Positions 55,687 to 64,000 of a DNA stretch of 64,000 nt are shown here, in pieces; positions within the stretch are counted from its first letter, which is position 1; each line of letters opens with the position of its first letter. The position numbers were made by a program, and so were the translations under genes. The stretch spans positions 7,076,948-7,140,947 of the forward strand of contig CM063243.1 in NCBI GenBank assembly GCA_032158295.1, written 5' to 3'. The stretch is from Pycnopodia helianthoides. Lineage: Eukaryota > Echinodermata > Asteroidea > Forcipulatida > Asteriidae. The notes under the pieces were generated by a model. It saw only the letters and a list, made by a program, of their open reading frames with translations. It ran no database searches and was not told the origin of the DNA.

Positions 55687-56290
55687 GTGACGTCAGTCAC
55701 GACCAAGGTTCCATTATTGATTTACTTTTCACAAACCGTCCTGGCACATGTCTTGTCTGTTTCTACCATTCCAAATCCCATTAACTCGGATCATTTTGCG
55801 TTAAGGTTATATTTTGTTCCACTTAACCTCCCCTTTTCCAGCAGTTCTATGATTATGACCTCAAGCTCCAGACAGATCTTGGGCGTGAACAATGTCTTTA
55901 AAACTAAAGTCATGCATATCACTAGAAGCCATAATGTCCATCGGGGATTGTTCCTAGTCTATAAATTCAGAAATATTCCTCTGAACACCATCAACTCTTT
56001 TCAATATCTTGTTCTCACAAAAGATGCTAACCTCAGTTGGGCATCACACACTGCCTCTAGTGTAGCCAGAGCCAATAGTCTCTTGCTGTTCGTCAGAACA
56101 GTTGCCGGAGGCTCCACCACCATTGCAATTTTCAAATTGTACAAGTCGTTCCCTATTCTTGAGTAGGGTTTATTTACATGTACGGCATCCCTACACCTCA
56201 GTTCAGCAACAGAAGCTTGAGAGGTCCAACGGACAGCTTAAAAAAAAACTCTTTTTTTTCAAGTTCGCCCCAAACAAGGGTAAAAGCCCC
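55687..56290 (+). pseudogene. LINE reverse transcriptase fragment, + strand
   Basis: The frame 55687-56166 contains NVFKTKVMHITRSHN, NTINSFQYLVLTKDANLSWA, SHTASSVARANSLLLFVRTV and IAIFKLYKSF, the thumb region of a Jockey/CR1-type RT. After a frame change it reads HPYTSVQQQKLERSNGQ. The RT catalytic box is not present. Confidence 0.65.
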
Positions 56291-56334
56291 TCTTGACTAC
56301 AAAGAAGAAACATTTTAAATGTGAAAATATAAAC

Positions 56335-56740
56335 TCAGGGGATGATTTTCCTCTTTAAACAGTCTCGATTGTGGAAAGAAGGGAAAACCCTACCAGGCAA
56401 GGAGTTCCAAAGCGATGTCGTATGTGGAATAAAGCAATTGGAATGGCTCCTTGTTCTACACCTCTGCAATTCAAGAGTGTATGTATGGGTGAAAAGAAGC
56501 AGAAAATTTGGTTTCACGCTCAAACATTCTGATAGGGGGAAATAGGTCGGACACATCCCGGTGGCACATGTACCATAAAAATATATAAATAAAAGACAAG
56601 AGGCTGGCAACAGACCAACGGTGGAAAGAGGTTGCAACGTTGATCCCAACGTTTCACAAACAAGATAAACAATACGCTTCTGCACTCTTACCTAATAAAG
56701 ATAAATGACAGGCAGAAGTTCCGGCCCAAATGTGACAAAA
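56335..56740 (-). pseudogene. LINE C-terminal fragment, minus strand
   Basis: The frame 56685-56335 reads KRIVYLVCETLGSTLQPLST, LFIYFYGTCATGMCPTYFP, RCRTRSHSNCFIPHTTSLWN and SLPGRVFPSFHN, the conserved end of LINE RTs. It faces away from the + strand fragment beside it. Confidence 0.65.
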
Positions 56741-57092
56741 GTACTCCATTAGGGGACATAGTTGCCTTCTTACAGTGCAGAGATCGTAGTAGTCAGCGTT
56801 GATGAGTTCAATGGCCTTCTTGATCTTGGTCAGAAAGGTTGATGAGGGAGATGTAGGGGCAGTAAAGGAGTTGGAAGAGCCAGAAATTCGATTCCCAGTT
56901 TCAAATGTTACCCAAAGAAGCTCAAGGTCGTCATGCTCATTGGATTGTTTTACAATGAGGTGATAATAACATTTTCAACAGTCTCTGCGTATGATGATGA
57001 AATCACTAGGAAAGCAGAGTAGTCCGTCAGGATGGTATTATTAGCCAGGTTTAAGTGAAACACTAAATGTCAAGTGAAGGAAAACTTAGAAA

Positions 57093-57451
57093 GACCTTGA
57101 GGCCGGGGCCTCTGTTACAAATACTGCACTTTAGCTCATGAATATGGAAATTTAGCATGAAATACAAAAAGACTGCAAAATACCATCACAAATTGAAAAA
57201 ATCCTAACATTTTAAATAAGTTGAAATGAGACACAAAAGCGCACCCTTATGGATTGTGATAAACCAATTACATTTCAAGGACCCTATTTAAGCAACTTCT
57301 CAATTAAGTTAAGCTATTTAATAAGTTTGGTCTCTACGTTGCAAGCATTATTCAAAGTCAACAATCATTTACTGATACTTTTACATGCCTTCGGCTTTAA
57401 TTAGACAAGCATTTTGTGGGGTATGCTTTCCCTTTTATTTCTCTTCTTATA

Positions 57452-57453
<2 letters not shown>
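57093..57453 (+). other. XPO5 intron between the inverted repeat and the Penelope element
   Basis: No feature recognised. Confidence 0.4.
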
Positions 57454-57486
<33 letters not shown>

Positions 57487-57493
57487 ACTCACC

Positions 57494-58136
57494 ATGGCAC
57501 TTGCTACTGACACCAAGTGCCTTTTCCGTAAACTACATAAACTACATAAAGAAAAGAACATTCGCTACTTGTCACATCTTGATAACTACCGTTTTTATCG
57601 TTTATCCCGGATCATCCCTAAAGGGCTCCAGATCAAGTGTGCCCCTTCCTTTGGGGACCTTGAACCCTCATTTTTGAAGAAATGGAATAAGACACTCACG
57701 TCTTTCCATCTGCTCAGGTTACTGGAAGATCAATGCCAACAAATACATTGATAACCAGTTACCTGAGATAACAGAGACTGAATATCAACTCCAAGAGTCA
57801 TGCTCCATTCAAGAGTATGAACATTTACATGATATTCTACTATCTAATGTCAACCACCTACATGTACAGTCCACCCTAACGAGCAAACAGAACAAGAAAC
57901 GCATGAATATCCAAGCTAACCATAAGAAATACATTCATAGACGTTTCCACAGCAAGAGGCCAACTCTTGTTCACCCCCCTGAAAGGTCGCCAGATACAAC
58001 ACGTACAGTAGTTAATCTGTCTGACAAAGTCTTAACCGACCCACAGGTTAAACTCCTTTCAAGGGGACTCAAGTTTTGCCCCACACCTAGAGAACCAACT
58101 GTCTTTCCAACAAGACATGGCCCAATTCAACCGTAG
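57494..58136 (+). pseudogene. Penelope N-terminal region, frameshifted
   Basis: The frame 57494-57751 (FRKLHKLHKEKNIRYLSHLD, GLQIKCAPSFGDLEPSFLKK W) shifts near 57725 to a frame covering 57730-58136 (KINANKYIDNQLPEITETEY, SNVNHLHVQSTL, NHKKYIHRRF, DPQVKLLSRGLKFCPTPREP). The block LLSRGLKFCPTP just before RT is characteristic of Penelope polyproteins. It then shifts again near 58125 into the RT frame. Confidence 0.8.
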
Positions 58137-59496
58137 GTTACGCCTACGTGAATATTTCCATGTAGAACCATCCACAGATGACGAGTCATCTTTTGAGATC
58201 CAACCCACCCGCAACCGCTTCAAGGAAAAGAGTAGTTGGGTACCCCCTAAGAACCGAGATGTAGCTCTAGACGCTTACATCAATTCAGTCAACTCTGAGG
58301 TTCTTAAGGTCCCCAACACCTCGACACCCAATAACCTCCCCCAAGATGAACGCCACGCCCTAACACAGCTCCGCCAATCACCAGACATAGTGATTAAACG
58401 AGCTGACAAGGGGTCCGCAGTTGTAGTCATGAACACACATGATTATATAGCTGAGGGCCTCAGACAGCTCAGCAACACTGATCATTATATTGAATGTGAC
58501 ACTGACCCTACTCAATCATTTTCCAAACAAATCAGTGACACTCTGGTTAAAATTCACAATGCCAACGGTATCGAGAAAGATACGTTTAACTATCTCCTCC
58601 CACAGGACCCCCGTACAGCACGCTTCTACCTTCTACCCAAGATACACAAGCCCAACAACCCGGGTCGACCCATTGTATCTGGTAATGGTAGCCCCACAGA
58701 ACGCATTTCTGAATTTGTCGATAGTTTCCTCAACCCCTTAGTCTCCCGCATCCCGTCCTTCATAAAGGATACCACAGACTTCCTCCATAAACTAGAGGAA
58801 GTCAAACATCAAATACCTGACTCTGCTATTCTGGTTACTCTGGATGTTTCATCATTGTATACTAACATACCCCATAATGAAGGCATGAGTGCTTGTGTCT
58901 CTGCTCTCAGGGCACCCTCATATGCCAACCTATTCATGTCTGACTTGGAGGACAGACTCCTGTCCTCTGCCCCCAACCGCCCACTAGTTTGGTGGAGATT
59001 TATTGATGATATTTTCTCCATATGGTGTGGTGGTCAAGACAGCTTGGATGAGTTTATCGACCATATAAACTCATTCCACCCCACCATAAAGTTCACTACT
59101 GAATGCTCTCTCACAAGTGTGAACTTTCTAGATGTAACCGTAACTAAATCCCCTAATGGCATTATTACGGATGTATACAGCAAACCCACTGACACCCACC
59201 AGTATCTTCTCTCCAACAGTTGCCACCCTAGTCACTGTAAGAAGGCAATTGCTTACAGTCAGGCATTACGTATAAGGCGTATCTGTTCCACAGATACCTT
59301 GTACAAAAGTCGCTCATCCGACCTAAGGAAACACCTTGTTTCAAGGGGCCACAGCGAACGCAGGGTCCAACTTGCCATCAACAGAGCCCTCAACATACCT
59401 CGTCATACTTTGTTGACCAACACGAGAACAAAAAAAGTCCCGCCCAAGAGAGTTGACCTTCCACCCCTAAACTGCCTAAACTTTCATCAATCCTGA
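58117..59496 (+). pseudogene. Penelope reverse transcriptase with an internal deletion
   Basis: Penelope RT is related to telomerase RT. The 459-codon frame has IVIKRADKGSAVVVMNTHDY, RFYLLPKIHKPNNPGRPIVS, ILVTLDVSSLYTNIPHNEG (first catalytic Asp), APSYANLFM, WWRFIDDIFSIW (FIDD box, near 58995-59018) and SVNFLDVTV. Between SALR and APSYANLFM, near 58908, about 50 residues are missing in frame, including the QGTAMGT block that family members have. The stop at 59496 arises by frameshift; the original frame continues into the endonuclease part. Confidence 0.88.
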
Positions 59497-60081
59497 ATAA
59501 CAATATGAATATACTTCACTCCTCTAACAGGTTATGCTCAGCAATCCCTGAGCTCCCCATGGTTGCATTCCGCCACCCTAAAAACCTGGGAGACATCCCA
59601 GTCAGGGCTAAACTCCCACCAGGTACATGCCAAACACCACCCCTAACAGAAATACTAGGTTGTCACAAATGTACCCGCTCCAAGTGTAGCACATGTCTCT
59701 ACATCAAACCGGCACTTAAAGTAAAGAGTCATAGCACTGGCTCTTCTTACAACATCAAGACCGACTCCCAATGTAGCACACCTAATGTAGTCTATGTTAT
59801 ATCATGTAAGAAATGTGGACTACAAAATGTGGGAGAGACTAAGACCAAACTTAGTCTTCGCTTTGCGAACCATGTCTCTCTCTTCCATAAAGACCAAGAA
59901 ACAGTACCCCGTCTCCATCCACTTCAACAGCCCCAATCACAACGTCAAAGATGTTGAACTTATGGTGATTGAGGCTTGCAATGGTGATGACACACACCGC
60001 AAACTCAGAGAATCCGACTGGATTCACCAACTTAAGACAGTCCAACCCTTTGGACTAAACATCAACACCGGTGTCAAATAA
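59497..60081 (+). pseudogene. Penelope linker and GIY-YIG endonuclease, frameshifted
   Basis: The frame 59505-59957 begins NILHSSNRLCSAIPELP, followed by a Cys-rich linker (GCHKCTRSKCSTC) and VVYVISCKKCGLQNVGETKT, the GIY-YIG start with the Tyr of YIG replaced by Asn. A shift near 59890 moves to 59794-60081 (YPVSIHFNSPNHNVKDVELM, RKLRESDWIHQLKT, GLNINTGVK), which holds the final Glu-containing motif and ends at the normal C-terminus. Confidence 0.85.
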
Positions 60082-60630
60082 ATTTCCACTTCATTTACTG
60101 CTTACTTATTTATTTTATGTAATATAAATACAATTACTGCTAATAACCTGTTCTTTCAATGATTGATTTGTTTTCCATTATTTTTCCCAATAAGTTTTTT
60201 TAAAAATCATATTTTCTCTAATGGCTAACTGTTACCGTTCTTTTTCTCAACAGGTTTTTTGGAGATCGACCTGTTCTTTTCCTAATAACCCCTTTTCTCC
60301 TCAGACTTGTTCTATAATTACCTCCCTTTCACATTGTTGTATATACTTTGGTCCTGTTCCCTATTGTTAGCTGCATCATACCGGATGTCTCGTGCCCCTT
60401 AATCCTGTCCTTTCATGTTTTTTGCTTGGTCCAGTAATCCTCCCTTTCACTGTCCATCCTTTTGTCCCCACCGAATAACTTTGATTGGTTCTTGGCCGCC
60501 CCATTGTTTGTAAACTAATAACTTTGATTGGCTATAATTTTCCCTCCTTTTTCTGGATACCATCCCATTGTTCTTTGCCTCTCTTTTTTGCTATAAATGG
60601 ATATGTTTTCGTTTGTTCTTGTTTATGCCT

Positions 60631-60662
60631 CTGACGAAGGTCCGGTTTGGATCGAAAGCTAA
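60631..60662 (+). ncRNA. Hammerhead-ribozyme-like core in the Penelope 3' region
   Basis: CTGACGA is followed by AGGTCC, a loop, GGATC and GAAA: the conserved CTGANGA and GAAA strands flank a 5-bp stem II (GGTCC with GGATC, one G-U pair, one bulged A). Stems I and III are not clear. Penelope elements are known to carry hammerheads. Confidence 0.45.
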
Positions 60663-60698
60663 GGCCATCTACCCTACAAATTTTATATATATATATGT

Positions 60699-61346
60699 AA
60701 TACATTCAGAATATGAGTTAAAGAAACTCTGGCATATCTCTCTTCTGGACAGACTGTTTCGTACCATAAGGCACTCATCAGCAGAATGACGAAAATTAGA
60801 ATACAAGTAGCATCTTACCTTATTTCGAATTAAGCGCGCGCAAGCGCGATGCGCGTTACGTCATTGAAGTTAGTACGCATTTACGTCACTGAAGTAAGAA
60901 CACATCTGTCTCGATGCCGGCACTTTGAGACGATTTCGGTTTTCTTATTCAGTGAACCTAGGTCTGGCCTACATATGATTATGTACTTCTCTGCTGTACA
61001 CAAATTGCATCTCTTATTTACGTTAGAGTATGGCAGTGCTTTATGAACAATGTCCCATTTACCATATGTAAATTTAAGTTTGTTTTAAAAATACGAAAGC
61101 GTAGTGCTGGCACATAAATAAAAAAGATAAACTTTTATTGTTTTACCTATTAGACTCATATTGTACGTAGACTATGATTATCAAGTTCGTACACAATATT
61201 TTGTACGATTACAACAAGATTTGTCTATATGCGTCATGAAGTTATACTGCCAAGTGTTACAAATTCGCGTCATTATGCAACAGACCATTTGGCCGAAGGA
61301 CACTTATTTGTAACTTTTAATGCATGATTTACTGATGTCTTTGCAG
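60699..61346 (+). other. XPO5 last intron, 3' part
   Basis: No recognisable gene. GCGCGCGCAAGCGCGATGCG near 60833-60852 is a short CG-rich palindromic patch. The intron ends GATGTCTTTGCAG. Confidence 0.4.
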
Positions 61347-61493
61347 AAGCATATTGGGCAAAAGTTCAAACGAGAGGTGATAATCAAGAATTTGGAGCCA
61401 CTAAACAAACCATTGAAGAAGCACAGAGGCACTGTTGGACCTGAAGTAGATGCTGATTTTGCACTGGTTGCCTTATTTGCTCAGGATCCTTGA
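61347..61493 (+). CDS. XPO5: Exportin-5, exon f with stop codon
   Basis: The acceptor is GTCTTTGCAG. The 48 codons and TGA give KHIGQKFKREVIIKNLEPLN, GPEVDADFALVALFAQDP. They correspond to GEQFRKEVHIKNLPSLF and the short acidic/hydrophobic C-terminus of human XPO5 (TEVLDNDGGGLATIFEP, as I recall it). With the other five exons it completes about 293 residues of the roughly 1,200-residue protein. Confidence 0.95.
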   Translation, partial: KHIGQKFKREVIIKNLEPLNKPLKKHRGTVGPEVDADFALVALFAQDP

Positions 61494-61665
61494 AACTGAT
61501 GGGACGTTGCCGACCGCAAGAGCAGCAAGTATTTCAATTTGTTAAATTTTATCTAGACTGAAGCACTCGCGAACATATAAATTTATTTGTAATGATTTTC
61601 TGGAAAGACAAAACAAAACTAATGTTAATTTCCCTTAATAAAATATTTTTGTATCTGAATTTCTT
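61494..61665 (+). terminator. XPO5 3' UTR with poly(A) signal
   Basis: AATAAA at 61637-61642 lies 144 bases past the stop codon and is followed by a T-rich segment, so transcript cleavage near 61655-61665 is likely. Confidence 0.6.
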
Positions 61666-62977
61666 TCTCATTCAAAATCCAGCTTAGTCACAACTTTTAT
61701 ATTCTCTAGCTCCTAGCCTTTTTGAAGAAGATGTACTTTAAAGGGCTACATGAACAAAATGTAGATCTACTACAAAATATAATTACTTTAAGAAAGCAGG
61801 TGTTCTAAGGTAACCCATATCCGTTCATGTCAATAGTACAATGAAGGAAAATGTTGCAAATCGTTTATGAAATTGAGAATAATCGCCATTTGAGTCGGGA
61901 AAACACGCTCTATGCGGGGCAATCACACGACAACAAAAACGCATGTAACGTCCGGAGCAACAGTTTCCCCCGATCTAAACAGGGAGTATGAATGTGTACA
62001 AAGTTACTTGACAGTTGCTGTCTGTTTCACACACTTTTATAGCTCAAATTTGCATCAAATCACCTTTTTTTCTACGCTTCATGTTCTGAGTTTTTACAAC
62101 GAGATGCTTATAAGTATTTCTTCTCGCGGTACTTCCAACACTCCCAGTGTTTTTCCTACAAAAAAGCTCAAAAATTAACTGCAAAGTAACATCCAATGCA
62201 GAAAAACATGGCTGACAAACAAACACAGCACGACACCGTGAAGGCTGCTTGGATACTATACAGCCTGTTATAAGGGCAATCAGGCTTTTATCAATGATGC
62301 AATGATTTCACGTTCAAATAGCTACGTGATTATCCATAGCTCGGCGTTTGTGGCGTTCGCGTGTACCACGGATAAATCCGTAGGTCGGCGGATATGGTTA
62401 AGAGTAACAAACAATATACAAAATGAATATTTAGAGAAAAAAAATGAATTGTTAAAGACTTGTTCATGCTTAAAAGAGTATATATTTATGAACATTCAAG
62501 AAAAATAAAGAATTCCAAAATTTAGATTTAGAACATGTTAATTTAAATGTTAGTTATTATTCTTTTTCAAGAGTTTCAGTTTTTAAAACATTACTTTGTT
62601 AATAATACTTGACAAACACTTGATTGTTGTGTTGCAGACATATCTGCACTCCATTATAGACCATGTATACTGCCTTCCTCTTCCCTGAATCGCTGCAAGA
62701 ACGTCATTTATTTGTTTTTTAACACAACATTATTATCCTTTTGTGATCTCGGTACAACTACTTGTTGGTAAAGTACCTCTTTTTTGAAGAAGTTAATGTT
62801 AGTTTATCAATGCTCTAGAGGAATAATTTTTGTAATTTCACAAAAAAGTTTTTGTTCTGTCTTGAAAGGAAAGCAAAATGACTAATCTTTCAAACAACCA
62901 GATATCTTTTTGAAGACTTATGTTCTTTACCCGTTATGGTGTGCGTTACCCAGCAAATCAAGGACTACTTATATATT
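61666..62977 (+). other. Sequence beyond XPO5 without recognised genes
   Basis: Short frames at 61912-62178 and 62302-62508 have no recognisable motifs. The stretch is AT-rich. Nothing else is supportable. Confidence 0.35.
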
Positions 62978-63048
62978 TCGTTTGCGGTAACACCATGTGC
63001 ATATTTAAATCGCTGTGTGGATTATGTTCTTTAGAGAACTTGTCTTTT
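62978..63048 (-). mobile_element. Fragment of a Penelope 3' terminal region
   Basis: GCGGTAACACCATGTGCATA and GTTCTTTAGAGAACTTGTCTT match 2875-2941, the sequence downstream of the GIY-YIG domain of the first Penelope fragment, in the same orientation. No coding part is present. Confidence 0.6.
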
Positions 63049-63082
63049 GGTGTGGTTTACGGTACATGTAATAAACCATTAT

Positions 63083-63300
63083 GGCGTGTCGTGGCCGAGC
63101 GGATAAGAGCACCGGACTCTAGCTCTAGTGTTTCTGTTCGTGTTGGTTTGAATCTTGGTCATGACACTTGTGTCCTTCAGCAAGATACTTAACCATTATT
63201 GCTGCGTCCTTCGGATGGGGTGTAAAGCCGTAGGTTACATGTGTTGTTAATGCACGTTCAAGAACCCAGTTCACAGAAGTGTTCCTGGTTTTGGATTGGC
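63083..63300 (+). mobile_element. tRNA-Leu-like-derived SINE
   Basis: The head at 63088-63165 folds like tRNA-Leu: GTCGTGG pairs with TCATGAC, GGCCGAGCGGATAAGAGC gives box A, and the TGGTTTGAATCTTGG segment is close to box B. The anticodon loop position reads CTA. The body continues TGTCCTTCAGCAAGATACTT, TGCTGCGTCCTTCGG, GTGTAAAGCCGTAGG and AATGCACGTTCAAGAACCCA, typical of SINE bodies. The exact 3' end is not defined. Confidence 0.6.
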
Positions 63301-64000
63301 AGCATTTTGCACCACGTCTAGTTGTGCTAGAAGACTCATGATGTATCAAACTAAAATTATTGTGTTAAAAGACCACTGTTGTAGTCATTTGATGATGTTG
63401 AAGTTAGGTCACAAAGTGAACCTTAATGAGAACATTTTCGGAATTAATTTATAAGCGTCATTCCTTTTATTTCTTTAAAAGTGTTTGGATAAACAGTTTA
63501 AAACCGCTGTTTTATTACTGAGTGAAACAGACGCTGATGAAAATTGCATTTTGTACACCATTATTTATAATTTGAATCAGTTAATTTGTTTAATGGTTTT
63601 CCTAACCGTTTGTACTGGTTTTTGCGTCACAAGATTGTCAATCTAAAGGTAAGTAAATAAAACTAAAGATGCCTGAAAAGTCAATTGTATAAATGTTATA
63701 TGATTTATGTTAAGAAATTGGTCCAATTAGGTGTTGAAATTTGATTTTGATACCCTGTGACTGAATGTCTATGTCAGTAGAACATAATGTACTCAAATAA
63801 AAAAAATTCAAACACCACAATGTGAATATTTTATGTCACACTGATATATATTAAGGGTATGGGCAACAATGTTTTTAAATTTTACATTTAATAATGTTTC
63901 ATTCTTTTCTCATAGTTTTTGAAGTATTTGCATGGAAATTTGGTGTTTGTCTCTTTGGTCTTTTTTAAATATTTACTAAATACATCTTAGATTTTCCCAA
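63301..64000 (+). other. AT-rich sequence at the window end
   Basis: No coding or RNA signal was recognised. Overlapping reading frames are short and lack motifs. Confidence 0.35.

Larger units (their letters stand above)
55313..57092. repeat. Large inverted repeat (~315-bp arms) with LINE fragments between
   Basis: The arm 55313-55627 (from CTAAGTTTTCCTTCACTTGAC to GACTACGATCTCTGCAC) is the reverse complement of 56775-57092 with few differences. The ~1.15-kb spacer holds a LINE RT piece on the + strand (55687-56290) and a LINE C-terminal piece on the minus strand (56740-56335). It looks like an inverted duplication of a LINE segment. Confidence 0.8.
57454..60698 (+). mobile_element. Penelope-like retroelement, near full length, decayed
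   Basis: It lies between an (AT)n run (57454-57482) and a second AT-rich run (about 60680-60698). It contains, in order, an N-terminal domain, a telomerase-like RT with FIDD, and a C-terminal GIY-YIG nuclease. Five frame changes and an in-frame deletion disrupt it. The element is on the same strand as XPO5, in the intron between exons e and f. Confidence 0.88.

Overview
The window is animal nuclear DNA. It carries split GT-AG exons of one conserved host gene inside long introns that are largely built from transposable elements. The host gene is on the + strand: six exons (7735-7838, 19886-20103, 31966-32070, 49497-49634, 54102-54272, 61347-61493) whose splice phases agree encode the C-terminal ~290 residues of exportin-5 (XPO5), the RanGTP-dependent nuclear exporter of pre-miRNA. 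The stop codon is at 61491-61493 and a poly(A) signal lies at 61637. The rest of XPO5 must lie upstream; no earlier exon was recognised in 1-7734. The repeat mixture (DIRS, Ngaro, Penelope, L2, Jockey/CR1-type and Ty3) suggests a marine invertebrate, perhaps a deuterostome such as an echinoderm, but the sequence alone does not settle this.

Layout. 1-1921: Ngaro/DIRS-type ORF1 and reverse transcriptase on the minus strand. 2211-4123: a region rich in the palindrome TTCATGAA, bounded by inverted CCCAGGCGA ends and split by the 3' end of a Penelope element. 5040-6680: 3' part of a LINE, with a near-perfect 141-bp palindromic MITE inside it. 9540-15130: a second copy of that LINE (minus strand), broken by a ~1-kb DNA transposon (10376-11384) and by a 2984-bp DIRS element (11503-14486). 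17630-18404, 28508-31055 and 46262-49365: copies of a modular repeat rich in CTTCCGGTT and TGACGTCA motifs. 20445-24610: a Jockey/CR1-type LINE with a 5'-truncated L2 nested in it. 27240-28500: a Ngaro tyrosine recombinase followed by an SGNH hydrolase. 32284-37646: a DIRS element with intact terminal architecture. 41421-42072: a degenerate THAP-domain unit. 42255-44844: a 5'-truncated Ty3/gypsy element with its 3' LTR. 50037-52210: a second copy of the ~1-kb DNA element and a DIRS-like remnant. 55313-57092: a large inverted duplication containing LINE pieces. 57454-60698: a near full-length but decayed Penelope element. 62978-63300: a Penelope tail piece and a tRNA-derived SINE.

How it fits together. 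Almost every mobile element is broken by frameshifts or deletions, so the region reads as a layered insertion record within XPO5 introns. Two DIRS copies keep inverted termini plus an internal complementary region, and the LINE reading frame shows that the smaller one inserted without a target-site duplication. No element appears able to move by itself as read here.
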